64,000 nt of DNA from Halalkalibacter urbisdiaboli (GCF_002156385.1 NZ_MVJM01000002.1:186001-250000), one strand, 5' to 3'. Numbered from the stretch's first letter, positions 45,331 through 54,548 are shown. Translations and numbers: made by a program. The notes: generated by a model from the letters alone, not told the origin.

Positions 45331-45779
45331 TTCCTTTTCACCTCTCGTATCATGTCAACATGTGGAATCCCCTCATCATCATAAACACCCGAGACGGTAA
45401 TAAAACCAAAAGATTGATAAAAGCGCTCTAAGTAATGCTGTGCCATAATTTTGATAGAACTCGTCCCACATTGCTCTTCTAAATAATGGATTGAGTGATT
45501 TAATAGTTCTTTTCCGTACCCTTTATTTCGTTTTGAAGCCCGAACAAGAACGCGTCCAATTGAAGCTTGTTCACACAATACCCCATGAGAAAACAAACGA
45601 CTATAAGCTACCACTTGCTCTTCATCTCGCCCAATTACGTGAAAAGCCTTTTCATCAAGTCCGTCTAACTCACGATATGGACAATTTTGCTCAACTACAA
45701 ATACATCGATCCGTAGTTGCGTGATCTCATAAAACTCTTTAGTCGTTAACTGTGTAAATGGCTTGATTTCCCACTTCAT
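45327..45779 (-). CDS. ElaA-like GNAT acetyltransferase
   Basis: Predicted N-acetyltransferase of 150 residues of the ElaA type. The ElaA-specific opening LRIDVFVVEQNCPYRELDGLD is clear; the acetyl-CoA-binding loop is RVLVRASKRNKGYGKELL (R/Q-x-x-G-x-G/A equivalent RNKGYG), and LERFYQSFGF follows. The substrate of ElaA proteins is unknown. Its stop codon overlaps the addB start (ATGA), placing it first in an elaA-addB-addA operon, although a functional link with DNA repair is not evident. Confidence 0.88.
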   Translation of the reverse strand: MKWEIKPFTQLTTKEFYEITQLRIDVFVVEQNCPYRELDGLDEKAFHVIGRDEEQVVAYSRLFSHGVLCEQASIGRVLVRASKRNKGYGKELLNHSIHYLEEQCGTSSIKIMAQHYLERFYQSFGFITVSGVYDDEGIPHVDMIREVKRK

Positions 45780-45830
45780 TTAACCCGTCCTCCCCTTTAA
45801 CATTGCTTTAATTTTACCAAACTTTTTATA

Positions 45831-45882
45831 AAAAAAGAGAGGATGACACAAAAGGAAATTATTACCTTTTGAGTCATCCTCT
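45831..45882 (-). terminator. Terminator of the YisL-like gene
   Basis: AGAGGATGAC (45838-45847) pairs with GTCATCCTCT (45873-45882), continued inward by CAAAAGG/CCTTTTG; on the minus strand a TTTTTT tract follows. Confidence 0.9.
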
Positions 45883-45886
45883 GCAA

Positions 45887-46243
45887 TTAATTATTGCTAT
45901 ACCCAATTACAACTACTACAATTAGCGATACAGCAAACAAAATCCAATACATACTCGCTTTCGAGCCGAGTGTACCTTTTTTCGTCCCGACAAGGATCAT
46001 TTCCATCGCATACAGAAGCACTAGTGCTAGTACACCTTTGAAAACAAACAGAAGAGGGAACTGATAAATAACTAACATGCCAACCCCAGATACAATCATA
46101 ATCAAATAAAATAATCGTAAAATCATTTGAATAATTTTCGCACCCTTTTCTTTTCTAGCTTTTAGCAAGAAATAGCTAACAAAGAAAAGAATGATCATTA
46201 TCGCCCAAGAACCGATGTGTGACTGATAATACATACTTAACAT
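45887..46243 (-). CDS. YisL/DUF1516 membrane protein
   Basis: Small integral membrane protein of 118 residues with four predicted helices. AKIIQMILRLFYLIMIVSGV and YAMEMILVGTKK match the YisL (UPF0344/DUF1516) family, known in Bacillus but of unknown function. GGGGGATTAT precedes the start. Single gene with a strong terminator. Confidence 0.85.
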   Translation of the reverse strand: MLSMYYQSHIGSWAIMIILFFVSYFLLKARKEKGAKIIQMILRLFYLIMIVSGVGMLVIYQFPLLFVFKGVLALVLLYAMEMILVGTKKGTLGSKASMYWILFAVSLIVVVVIGYSNN

Positions 46244-46311
46244 AATAATCCCCCTGTTTCATAGTCATCCTTCCCTATTATACCCACTTAAGAGAAACAA
46301 GGGAAGTCTGA

Positions 46312-46830
46312 CTACTGTGCAGCTCCTCCTCCTGAACTAGTAGCTGATTGATTTCGACTCTGAATCGCACTAATCCCCATTACAACAGCAACCCACTCAT
46401 TTGTTGAGATCTCTTTACTATTGTTCATTAAACGAAAAGCGGGTGAGGTAAAGAACCCATTTATCTTTTCAAAGTGGACGACCAACTGACCAGATTCATC
46501 CCACACTTTATATTCGCGAGAAAATGCCTCAGATTCAATCATATAGTTGCCATTAGCAGTAGCATATTCAAATTTTTTCGTAAAAAATGAAAATCGTTGC
46601 CGGACAATACCAAGTTCGTCCTCCTCCCTATCAACAACCCTCCACTTATTTGAGAAAAATGGAAAAAAGCCTTTTACGATAGTTACCTCATTTTCATCTA
46701 GAATATCAACACTGGAAGAGAACGCGCTTTTTAAATCAAGCCACCCTAGTAATCTTTGATCTTCGTCAAAGATTTCAGTTTGCCCTGCTGAAAAAAAATT
46801 ATCACGAAAATAAACAATATCATTCATCAT
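46312..46830 (-). CDS. Tubby C-terminal/LURP-one-like domain protein
   Basis: Predicted cytoplasmic 172-residue protein. The beta-strand pattern and segments YFRDNFFSAGQTEIFDE, YMIESEAFSREYKVWDE and GQLVVHFEKINGFF resemble the LURP-one-related/tubby-C-like fold seen in YxjI-type bacterial proteins, which are thought to bind membranes or phospholipids. The last ~20 residues are a low-complexity Ser/Gly/Ala tail. GGAGAGGTGAGA precedes the ATG. Function is unknown; divergent from the YtrA-type operon. Confidence 0.6.
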   Translation of the reverse strand: MMNDIVYFRDNFFSAGQTEIFDEDQRLLGWLDLKSAFSSSVDILDENEVTIVKGFFPFFSNKWRVVDREEDELGIVRQRFSFFTKKFEYATANGNYMIESEAFSREYKVWDESGQLVVHFEKINGFFTSPAFRLMNNSKEISTNEWVAVVMGISAIQSRNQSATSSGGGAAQ

Positions 46831-46901
46831 TCTCACCTCTCCTATTTTTATACGAGTCAGTTTGGGTTTAGTTTCACCCTATTGGAAAATTTTAATAAGT
46901 A

Positions 46902-46945
46902 TTGACAAAATAACCCTACTACACATATAGTTAATTACATAACTA
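46902..46945 (+). promoter_or_regulatory. Promoter with overlapping operator of the YtrA-type operon
   Basis: TTGACA (46902-46907), an 18-bp spacer and TATAGT (46926-46931). A perfect 6-6-6 inverted repeat TAGTTA-ATTACA-TAACTA (46928-46945) overlaps the -10 box, a position that suits repression by the GntR protein encoded next. Confidence 0.75.
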
Positions 46946-46974
46946 ACTAACCAACGAAGGATTGGGGGGTAAAA

Positions 46975-47337
46975 ATGGATTCCCACTTAAAAGAGGATAA
47001 ACCAATTTTTCAACAAATCGCAGAAGTTGTAGAAACAAGTATTTTAGATGGCTCGATAAAAGAAGGGGATAAAATTCCTTCAACCAATGAATTTGCTAAG
47101 CATTACCAAATCAATCCAGCTACTGCAGCAAAAGGCATTAATCAGTTGGTTGATCAAGAAATCATTTATAAGAAAAGAGGGATCGGGATGTTTGTATCAA
47201 TTGGAGCTAAGGACATTATTCTTGCAAAACGAAAAAAAGATTTTTTTATTGATTATATTGTTCCTTTAAAAAACGAAGCGAATAAACTAGGTTTATCTTG
47301 TGAAGAAATCATTGATTTACTACAGAAAGGAGACTAA
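46975..47337 (+). CDS. YtrA-subfamily GntR transcriptional regulator
   Basis: Short GntR regulator of 120 residues: the winged helix (PIFQQIAEVVETSILDGSI, KIPSTNEFAKHYQINPATAAK, KRGIGMFV) plus a short dimerising helical tail, which is the YtrA type found beside ABC transporters. GGGGGG precedes the ATG. It is the first gene of a three-gene operon with an ABC ATPase and a membrane protein, and probably represses the operon through the palindrome at its -10 box. Confidence 0.9.
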   Translation: MDSHLKEDKPIFQQIAEVVETSILDGSIKEGDKIPSTNEFAKHYQINPATAAKGINQLVDQEIIYKKRGIGMFVSIGAKDIILAKRKKDFFIDYIVPLKNEANKLGLSCEEIIDLLQKGD

Positions 47338-47339
47338 AA

Positions 47340-48215
47340 ATGAGCATTGAATTTGTTGAAGTCACAAAAAAATTTGGAACGAATAAAGCTTTACGTAACT
47401 TAAATTTAACTCTTGAAAAAAACAAAATATACGGCTTATTAGGTAAGAATGGTGCTGGAAAAACAACGTTAATGCAAATATTAGCTGGTCATGTCCTGCC
47501 CTCAAATGGAAAAGTATTCATTGATGGAAGTAACCCATTTAACAATCGGTCTATTTTAAGTCAAATTTGTTTAGTAAACGAAAGTCAAAACTTCAAACGT
47601 CGTTTAAAAATTAAAGAAGTATTAAAAATTGCTTCCCTTTTCTATCCAAATTGGTCAGAAGAAACAGCCACTTTTTTATTAGAACAATTCCATTTAGATC
47701 GAAACATGAATACAAAAGGATTATCAAAGGGAATGGAATCGGCCCTTGGGATAACGGTAGGCCTTGCTAGCCGCGCAAATTTCACCATTTTTGATGAACC
47801 TTATATTGGCTTAGATGCATCATCACGTTATCGCTTTTATGAGTTGCTCCTTGAAGAATACGAGCAACATCCTAGAACGATCATTTTATCTACTCACCTA
47901 ATAGATGAGGTCAGTAATTTGTTTGAAGAGGTTGTAATACTAAAAAAGGGAGAACTTCTCCTACAAAAAGAGCTTGATGAGCTAATAGAGCTTAACCTAA
48001 AGGTTAGTGGGAATAAAGCGGCAGTAGATCAGTTTATAAAAGGCAAACATATTCTACATGAGACAGAAATTGCCGGAAGAAAGACAGCTATTTTATTTGG
48101 GGATGTATACTCGATTGCAGATGCAAAGGCTTGTCATTTAGAAGCAGAACGGTGCCCAATTCAACAATTAATGGTTTATTTAACAGAGGAATCAGGAGGA
48201 GAAAAATATGTTTAA
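47340..48215 (+). CDS. ABC transporter ATP-binding protein
   Basis: ATPase subunit of 291 residues. Walker A is GKNGAGKTTLM, Walker B FTIFDEPYIGLD and the switch His follows in LSTHLIDEV. The signature is the variant LSKGMESALG instead of LSGGQ, common in exporter ATPases of this YtrB/BcrA-like group. The C-terminal ~80 residues are an accessory region. It starts 2 nt after the regulator gene and its end overlaps the next gene by 8 nt. Together they look like a membrane-stress or peptide-antibiotic transporter, but the substrate is unknown. Confidence 0.9.
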   Translation: MSIEFVEVTKKFGTNKALRNLNLTLEKNKIYGLLGKNGAGKTTLMQILAGHVLPSNGKVFIDGSNPFNNRSILSQICLVNESQNFKRRLKIKEVLKIASLFYPNWSEETATFLLEQFHLDRNMNTKGLSKGMESALGITVGLASRANFTIFDEPYIGLDASSRYRFYELLLEEYEQHPRTIILSTHLIDEVSNLFEEVVILKKGELLLQKELDELIELNLKVSGNKAAVDQFIKGKHILHETEIAGRKTAILFGDVYSIADAKACHLEAERCPIQQLMVYLTEESGGEKYV

Positions 48216-48903
48216 AGACATTCGTGCGATTCTTTATTATCTACTCGTAGATTTTAGATTTAGTTTTACCGTGTTTTGGTCGATTCTAATTTCTAGTTTG
48301 GGACTGATGTTTATACTAGCTAAATCATTCGATACACATGTTATAGCTTCACCAAGTCTTGCTATTTTTATTTATTGTGGCGTATCTGGTTTTTTATTAA
48401 CAAAAGATACCTTTCCTAATTGTATCAAACTTGGTGCGACTCGAAGTCAATATATAATCGGTGCAACGATTTTTAATTTAGGGTTAGCGATGGTCATGTC
48501 TTTCGTTCTAGTTCTAGTCAATTTACTATTTGAATCAATCCTTACGTTAAATCAAGTAGAGAATGTATCACTTTTATATTCTGTTCAAGCTACATCATTA
48601 CCAAACTCCTCCTTTCATCAATTTTGGTTTGACTCGTTAATCAGCTTTCTATTTATTTCAATAGGCTTTTTCATAAGTTCTGTATTTTATCGATTAGGTC
48701 TAGTTGGTGGATTAACACTTTTAGCAAGTCTTACAGTTCTATTCATCCTCCCATTAACAAGAGAGCTTATTGTTAACAACTTTGTGGAATTCAAATCTCA
48801 TTCACTTGTCGTCAATTATGGAGGGCTCCTCGCTCTTTCACTCCTAGTCATTTTCCCAAATTGGGGTCTATTACATCATGCATCCACTGTCCAGAAGCAC
48901 TGA
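48208..48903 (+). CDS. ABC transporter membrane subunit (unassigned family)
   Basis: Integral membrane protein of 231 residues with about six predicted helices (FTVFWSILISSLGLMFILA, TIFNLGLAMVMSFVLVLVN, FLFISIGFFISSVFYRLG and others). It is the membrane partner of the ATPase with which it overlaps by 8 nt; AGGAGGAG lies inside the ATPase gene end. No specific family recognised. Confidence 0.8.
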   Translation: MFKDIRAILYYLLVDFRFSFTVFWSILISSLGLMFILAKSFDTHVIASPSLAIFIYCGVSGFLLTKDTFPNCIKLGATRSQYIIGATIFNLGLAMVMSFVLVLVNLLFESILTLNQVENVSLLYSVQATSLPNSSFHQFWFDSLISFLFISIGFFISSVFYRLGLVGGLTLLASLTVLFILPLTRELIVNNFVEFKSHSLVVNYGGLLALSLLVIFPNWGLLHHASTVQKH

Positions 48904-49046
48904 CATAAGCGTTAATTGTAAACAAAAAGTTAATTTTGTTAAGTTTTTATAAAATGATTTTCGACAAATTGCATCGATATTTTTGATTTGATATAATTTT
49001 TTTGAATACTTCTCATCCCAATTAGTATTCATTCGACAAACTGAAA

Positions 49047-49072
49047 AACGACTGGATCCCCATCCAGTCGTT
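49047..49072. terminator. Bidirectional terminator
   Basis: AACGACTGGAT (49047-49057) pairs perfectly with ATCCAGTCGTT (49062-49072) over a CCCC loop, with T tracts on both strands. It separates the ABC operon from the convergent Na/Pi gene; the 140 nt between 48904 and 49046 hold nothing else I can identify. Confidence 0.9.
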
Positions 49073-49127
49073 TTTCTTATATTATGCTAGAAAAGAGATA
49101 AAACACTCCATCAACTGCCTCAGCGAT

Positions 49128-50750
49128 TTAGTCTTCACCGATAACGACTTCAGCAATATTTACTGCATGATCTCCAATACGTTCTAAATTACTGACAATA
49201 TCCACATAGGAAATCCCTGCAGACCCGGTACAACGATTTTCATTAAGACGTATGATGTGTTTCTTTCTAAGCTCACGCTCCATTTTGTCAATTCTATCTT
49301 CTTTCTCAAGAACCGCCCTAGCTTCCTCTACATTGCGTGTTTCTAATGCTTTAATAGCCTGTCTATAAGTGGATAATGTTAAATCAAACATTTTATCTAG
49401 ATCTTCAACTGCCGAATCAGAAAATTTCACTTTATTAACTATTTTCCCTTCAACTAATTCCATAATATTTTCCATATGATCGCCAATTCTCTCTAAGTCC
49501 CTTACGGTGTCTAAAAGCGTGGAATGTAGTTTTGAATCCTCTGTAGAAAGCGAATGTGATGATAGTTGAACTAAATAATCTGTTATTTTTCTATCCAAAT
49601 TATTAATTGCGTCCTCAAATTGTGGAATTAGTTCGCCATGTTTCTTCTCTTGTGTTTTCATATAAAGTCCTACTTCTTCAAGTCCCTTTTCAGCTAATTC
49701 AGCCATTCTTAATACTTCTTTCTGTCCCTGCCCAAGGGCTATTGAAGGTGATTCCCTTATAAAACGTTCATCTAAGTGTAGAGCTTTATATTCTATAGCA
49801 GACTCTTGACCTGGTATGATTTTAATTACAATCAATGCCAAAATTGCAATAAAAGGTAACTGAATAATTGTATTCGATACGTTAAATATACCGTGTGCAA
49901 ATGCAATGGTCATTTCAGGATTAAGATCCATCGACACTTGAAGTTTAGAAATTAAAATAACAAAAGGTTTAAATAGAATTAGGACAATTACTGTCCCTAT
50001 TAAGTTAAAGATAACATGAGTTAATGCAGCCCGTTTTGCAGTAATAGAGGCACCTATAGCGGCTAAAACAGCGGTTATCGTTGTACCAATATTATCACCA
50101 AAAAGTACTGGAAGTGCTGCATTTAAATCCATTAACCCTTGAGAAAACAAGGTTTGTAATAAACCAATTGATGCGGAAGAACTTTGTACAGCCATTGTAA
50201 AAATTGTTCCAATTAGAACACCTAATAAGGCATTTTCACTCATACTTACAGTTAAGTCTGCAAACGCTTGTACTTCTTTTAATGGCTTTAAAGCATCCCC
50301 CATTAGATTCAGTCCATAAAAAAGAGCACCAAACCCAAAGAGAACTTGTCCATAATTATTTACTTTATTATTTTTAAAGAAAAATATTAGGAACGTACCT
50401 ACTGCAATAATAGGCAGTGCATACTTTGAAATTTTAATACCGATAATAAAAGCTGTGACGGTTGTACCGATATTAGCACCCATGATGACACCGATAGATT
50501 GTTTTAAGGTCATAAACCCAGCATTTACAAGACCAATTGTTAAAACTGTAGTACCAGTACTTGTTTGAAGCAGAATGGTAACAACAATTCCCGCAAGAAC
50601 CCCCATAAGCGGATTTGTAGTAAAACGGTCTAAAATTTCTCTCAAACGATCTCCTGCTGTTCTTTGGAGACCATCCCCCATATACTTAATTCCAAATAGA
50701 AAAATCCCTAATCCCCCAAAAAACATAAACAATAATGTTTGTAAATCCAA
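49128..50750 (-). CDS. Na+/phosphate cotransporter with C-terminal PhoU domain
   Basis: Membrane phosphate symporter of 540 residues. The duplicated NptA/PhoU-associated core is clear: QTSTGTTVLTIGLVNAG with GANIGTTVTAFIIG, and AVQSSSASIGLLQ with GDNIGTTITAVLA (QSSS and GxNIGT repeats). From about residue 340 onward a PhoU-like helical domain follows (LLDTVRDLERIGDHMENI, DIVSNLERIGDHAVNIAE). Uptake of phosphate would be driven by Na+. TTG at 50750 is used because GAAGGG lies 9 nt upstream; the ATG at 50759 abuts that site. Three PhoP-box-like repeats lie upstream, suggesting induction at low phosphate. Confidence 0.9.
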   Translation of the reverse strand: MDLQTLLFMFFGGLGIFLFGIKYMGDGLQRTAGDRLREILDRFTTNPLMGVLAGIVVTILLQTSTGTTVLTIGLVNAGFMTLKQSIGVIMGANIGTTVTAFIIGIKISKYALPIIAVGTFLIFFFKNNKVNNYGQVLFGFGALFYGLNLMGDALKPLKEVQAFADLTVSMSENALLGVLIGTIFTMAVQSSSASIGLLQTLFSQGLMDLNAALPVLFGDNIGTTITAVLAAIGASITAKRAALTHVIFNLIGTVIVLILFKPFVILISKLQVSMDLNPEMTIAFAHGIFNVSNTIIQLPFIAILALIVIKIIPGQESAIEYKALHLDERFIRESPSIALGQGQKEVLRMAELAEKGLEEVGLYMKTQEKKHGELIPQFEDAINNLDRKITDYLVQLSSHSLSTEDSKLHSTLLDTVRDLERIGDHMENIMELVEGKIVNKVKFSDSAVEDLDKMFDLTLSTYRQAIKALETRNVEEARAVLEKEDRIDKMERELRKKHIIRLNENRCTGSAGISYVDIVSNLERIGDHAVNIAEVVIGED

Positions 50751-50795
50751 AACAATCATCCCTTCAGTTCGACATTTTTCAGCACATACGTACAA

Positions 50796-50823
50796 TGTTA
50801 AAAAAGTATTAAGAATATGTAAA
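50796..50823 (-). promoter_or_regulatory. PhoP-box repeats upstream of the Na/Pi gene
   Basis: On the minus strand TTTACA (50823-50818), TTAATA (50812-50807) and TTAACA (50801-50796) recur with exact 11-bp periodicity, the pattern bound by PhoP in Bacillus. Confidence 0.65.
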
Positions 50824-50854
50824 TATTAATATTATTAATTTTTTGTAAAGAAAA

Positions 50855-50868
50855 TGTAAGCGCTTCTT
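50855..50868. promoter_or_regulatory. Possible CcpA (cre) site
   Basis: TGTAAGCGCTTCTT matches the cre consensus TGWAARCGYTWNCW at nearly all positions. It lies about 105 bp upstream of the Na/Pi start; which gene it would affect is unclear. Confidence 0.5.
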
Positions 50869-51093
50869 TAAAGCCATTTAACATAAGTTTTGTTTACGTT
50901 CTGTCTAACATATCTGACAGTAGCTTTACCTCCCCTTACCGTTATTAATCTAAAATCAATAACTTATTACTTATTATGCTCAATTAACCCGCGCCTATTA
51001 ATAACAAGAGGCAAATTAGGGAGTTATTATTTAAAATTTATGTTAATTTATTTTGAATCAATTGAATCAGCAAAAATATCTTGTTATGCTCGT

Positions 51094-51112
51094 AATATCG
51101 AATTTCGATATT
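51094..51112. promoter_or_regulatory. Palindromic operator of the PadR-chrA operon
   Basis: AATATCGAA-T-TTCGATATT is a perfect 9-1-9 inverted repeat ending just before the ribosome binding site of the PadR gene, so bound protein would block transcription into it. Confidence 0.65.
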
Positions 51113-51130
51113 GAAAAGGAGATGAACAGT

Positions 51131-51439
51131 TTGGAGGATAGAGTATTACGAAAGCTTTTCTTAGGCTTTATTCAAATACATATCTTACATCATGCGCTAG
51201 AACATCCTATTTTCGGATTATGGATACTAGAGGAGTTAAAGGAACATGGTTACGACATCAGTGCGGGAACCCTATATCCTATTCTTCACAACATGGAAGC
51301 AGATGGACTACTAAGTAGAGAAGAACAAAAGGTTGAAGGGAAAATTAGAAAGTATTACTCAACCACTAAAAAGGGAGAAGCTCTCTTAAGAGAAGCCAGA
51401 AAGAAAGCCTTTGACCTGTTTAAAGAAATTAAAGATTAA
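51131..51439 (+). CDS. PadR-family transcriptional regulator
   Basis: Winged-helix repressor of 102 residues. The PadR hallmark IFGLWILEELKEHGYDISAG followed by TLYPILHNMEADGLL and the wing KIRKYYSTTKKGEALL are present. TTG at 51131 is chosen because AAAGGAG lies 9 nt upstream, while the ATG at 51122 would abut that site. The product then has the usual length of short PadR proteins. It precedes chrA in the same direction and probably represses both genes through the palindrome upstream. Confidence 0.9.
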   Translation: MEDRVLRKLFLGFIQIHILHHALEHPIFGLWILEELKEHGYDISAGTLYPILHNMEADGLLSREEQKVEGKIRKYYSTTKKGEALLREARKKAFDLFKEIKD

Positions 51440-51458
51440 TACAGAAAGGAAGATGATT

Positions 51459-52652
51459 ATGAATAATACGAGCAAAAATAAGTTAATTTTATTATTCGAA
51501 ATTTTAATGGTTTCAACTAGATTAGGGCTCACCTCATTCGGAGGTCCAATTGCCCATTTAGGTTATTTCCACGAAGAATATGTTCGCAGAAGAAAATGGA
51601 TGGATGAAAAGAGTTATGCCGATTTAGTTGCATTATGTCAATTTCTTCCTGGTCCAGCTAGTAGCCAAGTCGGAATTGGAATTGGTGTTATGCGTGCTGG
51701 TGTTTTAGGTGGGGTTGTTTCATTTCTAGGATTTACCCTCCCATCAGTTATTGCTCTAATCGTTTTCGCTTTGCTACTTAACAGCTTTGGATTTACTGAT
51801 GCAGGTTGGATTCATGGATTGAAGATTGTCGCTGTTGTCGTAGTAGCTCATGCAATATTAGGAATGGCCAAAAACTTAACACCTGATGTTAAGAGAAAAA
51901 CTCTTGCACTTTTTGCAATCGTTGCAACTTTACTATGGCAAACCGCATTCACACAAGTTGGAATCATTTTATTAGCAGGTTTTATTGGCCTTCTATTATA
52001 TAGAAACCAAACGATTGATTCAGAATCAGAAAAAATCAATTTCCCTATTTCGCATCGTTTTGCTATCGTTTGTTTAACACTATTTTTTGGATTACTTATT
52101 ATTCTACCAATACTAAGAGAAGTCACAAATTTAACTTGGATTGCAATGTTCGATAGCTTTTATCGCTCAGGTTCTCTTGTTTTTGGTGGAGGACACGTTG
52201 TCTTACCTTTACTCGAGCGTGAATTTGTTCCAACAGGTTGGCTTACTGAAGAAGAATTTCTTGCTGGATATGGTGCTACCCAAGCAGTACCAGGACCGCT
52301 ATTTACATTTGCTGCTTATATTGGTGCAGTTGTTAACGGTTGGCAAGGTGGTCTATTAGCTACGGTTTCCATCTTCCTCCCAGCATTCCTTCTAATTTTA
52401 GGAACTTTACCTTTCTGGAACTCATTGCGCCGGAACCCTAAAATAAAAGGAGCTTTAATGGGTGTTAATGCAGCAGTTGTCGGCATCTTAATTGCTGCAC
52501 TTTATCATCCTATTTGGACGAGTTCAATTTTATCTACAATTGATTTTGCCTTAGCAGCTGTATTATTCAGTATGCTAGTGTTTTGGAAGCTACCACCTTG
52601 GGTGATCGTTTTAACAGGGGCCATTGGCGGTTTCTTATTAACATCCTTATAA
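51459..52652 (+). CDS. chrA: ChrA-family chromate transporter (full length, two CHR domains)
   Basis: Membrane protein of 397 residues with two homologous CHR domains. Each has the family signature: TSFGGPIAHLGYFHEEYVRRR with LCQFLPGPASSQVGIGIG in the first, and LVFGGGHVVLPLLEREFV with ATQAVPGPLFTFAAYIG in the second. Characterised ChrA proteins expel chromate; other oxyanions are possible. The ATG at 51459 has AAAGGAAG 6 nt before it; an ATG two codons earlier abuts that site. It is co-transcribed with the PadR gene. Confidence 0.92.
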   Translation: MNNTSKNKLILLFEILMVSTRLGLTSFGGPIAHLGYFHEEYVRRRKWMDEKSYADLVALCQFLPGPASSQVGIGIGVMRAGVLGGVVSFLGFTLPSVIALIVFALLLNSFGFTDAGWIHGLKIVAVVVVAHAILGMAKNLTPDVKRKTLALFAIVATLLWQTAFTQVGIILLAGFIGLLLYRNQTIDSESEKINFPISHRFAIVCLTLFFGLLIILPILREVTNLTWIAMFDSFYRSGSLVFGGGHVVLPLLEREFVPTGWLTEEEFLAGYGATQAVPGPLFTFAAYIGAVVNGWQGGLLATVSIFLPAFLLILGTLPFWNSLRRNPKIKGALMGVNAAVVGILIAALYHPIWTSSILSTIDFALAAVLFSMLVFWKLPPWVIVLTGAIGGFLLTSL

Positions 52653-52660
52653 CTACTTTA

Positions 52661-52689
52661 ACCAGGATGATTGGAGCATCCTGGTTTTT
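52661..52689 (+). terminator. Terminator of the padR-chrA operon
   Basis: ACCAGGATG (52661-52669) pairs with CATCCTGGT (52677-52685), followed by TTTT. It begins 8 nt after the chrA stop codon. Confidence 0.9.
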
Positions 52690-52823
52690 GCATTTTTCAA
52701 CTTTCTTTTACATAACTTGTCAATAATTGACGAATTTTTACTAAAACTTAATAGTTCCTTAATAATCAACTGTTACTATTTAACTAATAGATATACAAAT
52801 GAAATCATATGGGGGTTATTTAT

Positions 52824-54542
52824 TTGGGAACTAATAGTTATAATTTCTTACTTCAGACCAAAAAAAATTATTTGCATTTTTTTAATAAGATAAGTTTACG
52901 TAACCGATTGTTGAGCATTTTTATCTTATTATTAGTCTTATCAAGTGTAACAGTTGGTATCAGTTCATACGAAAACGCCAAAAATATGACAGTTGAATCA
53001 ATCGAAAATCGTTTACTTCGCGAAGTTGAGTTAATGGGATATATAGCTGCGAACTTAAAATTTCTTTATGTTAGTGATGATGACTATTTTAATCAACAAT
53101 TAGAATTAAATGTTCGCTCACAGCATAAAAAACTCGAATCAGATGGGATGGCGGCTGACTTCTTTTATATAGTTGACAGTCAGTATCACCCTTTCAAGGT
53201 GAGTGAATCCTCTCTTCCACCTTTATCTGATTCACTCATAAATAAAATAGAGCATAAAAAGAACGGTATTTTTAAAGACACGATAAATGGACAAGACTTC
53301 ACAATCACCTTTCATGAAATGGCAGAAATAAACGGAACCTATGCACTAATCGTAGAAAATAAATCATTTATGGGCCCCGTAACACAGATGGCCAATTTCA
53401 CACTTATCGTGATTATTACTAGCATTGTTTTGTCTACGATTATTATCTTACTTTTCGTTCGCTCGATAACTAGACCCTTAACTTTACTTAGAAAGACGAT
53501 GCGTGAAGCTCGTGAAGGAAATTTATCATCATCTGGATCACTTAATACAACGTTACCCGAAATTAACTCCTTACATAAAAGCTACGAAGCGATGATTAAA
53601 CAGATGAGAATTATGCTTCAAGAACTTAAAGACACTACCGAGGAACTAGATCAAACGGGTGGTGAATTAAAAGACTCATCAGATAATGCCCTATCCTACA
53701 GTCATCAATTAATAGAAGCGATAAATGTTGTAAAGCTAGGTGCTGAAGAAACAGCCAGTAGTTCTGAAGTTAGTGTAAATAGCTTTAAAGAAATGAAACA
53801 AAAAGTTGAACGAATCATGAATAATATGGATGTTATATTTAGTCACTCTGAAGATATGACTCTTTCTGCCAACCGGGGAGAAACGAAGGTAACTGAGTTA
53901 ATCGAGACCATCCGCACCTTTGAAAAAGATTTTACACACTTAACGAGCACTATTAAGCAAGTAAAAGAATACTCTCTCTCAATCACAAGTCTTGTCGGCC
54001 TCATTCAAGGAGTTGCGGAACAAACCAAGCTTTTAGCTTTAAATGCAGCTATCGAAGCGGCTCGAGCTGGTGAATCTGGTAAGGGATTTGCTGTAGTTGC
54101 AAATGAAGTCCGAAAACTAGCTGAACAGTCATCCACCGCGACTGAAGAGATTACAGTATCGATTACCAACATGGAAAATGTAACAATTGAAGCTACTCAA
54201 GAATTCGAACAAATGCTAACAAAAACAAAAACAAATTTAGGAATGGCAAATGAGTCCAAGGACTCATTTGATGAGTTAATGCAAGAAATTTCAGGAGTTA
54301 GCTCTAATCTTAAAGGAATGAAGCAAGAGTTAAACGTTTTAAAAGATATTTTACCTGAACTTGAACAGGCATCACTAAGCTTTTGTTCCGTATCACAGGA
54401 AACATCTGCTAGCGCAGAAGAAATGCTAGCCACAAGTGAAAGTCAAATACAACAAGTAGAAACAACTCATCAAATTGGTTTAAAATTAACAAGTCTTTCA
54501 CGTTCACTTTCTACCATGACACAAAAGTTCAAGGTTAACTAA
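52824..54542 (+). CDS. Methyl-accepting chemotaxis protein
   Basis: Transmembrane chemoreceptor of 572 residues. A first helix ([19 protein letters not shown]) is followed by an external sensor of about 130 residues, a second helix ([20 protein letters not shown]), a HAMP domain ([16 protein letters not shown]) and a long cytoplasmic coiled coil. The CheA/CheW-contact hairpin tip reads [20 protein letters not shown] with [16 protein letters not shown] at 52824 is preferred: GGGGG lies 8 nt upstream, whereas the ATG at 52809 has no site before it. It likely signals through the CheA/CheW/CheY set at 34-37 kb; the ligand is unknown. Confidence 0.92.
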   Translation: MGTNSYNFLLQTKKNYLHFFNKISLRNRLLSIFILLLVLSSVTVGISSYENAKNMTVESIENRLLREVELMGYIAANLKFLYVSDDDYFNQQLELNVRSQHKKLESDGMAADFFYIVDSQYHPFKVSESSLPPLSDSLINKIEHKKNGIFKDTINGQDFTITFHEMAEINGTYALIVENKSFMGPVTQMANFTLIVIITSIVLSTIIILLFVRSITRPLTLLRKTMREAREGNLSSSGSLNTTLPEINSLHKSYEAMIKQMRIMLQELKDTTEELDQTGGELKDSSDNALSYSHQLIEAINVVKLGAEETASSSEVSVNSFKEMKQKVERIMNNMDVIFSHSEDMTLSANRGETKVTELIETIRTFEKDFTHLTSTIKQVKEYSLSITSLVGLIQGVAEQTKLLALNAAIEAARAGESGKGFAVVANEVRKLAEQSSTATEEITVSITNMENVTIEATQEFEQMLTKTKTNLGMANESKDSFDELMQEISGVSSNLKGMKQELNVLKDILPELEQASLSFCSVSQETSASAEEMLATSESQIQQVETTHQIGLKLTSLSRSLSTMTQKFKVN

Positions 54543-54548
54543 GCGATA

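Larger units (their letters stand above)
50751..51130. other. Intergenic region between Na/Pi and PadR genes
   Basis: 380-bp AT-rich gap between divergent genes. It carries PhoP-box repeats (50796-50823), a possible CcpA site (50855-50868) and a 19-bp palindrome (51094-51112). The stretch 50900-51060 shows no gene or element I can identify. Confidence 0.6.
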
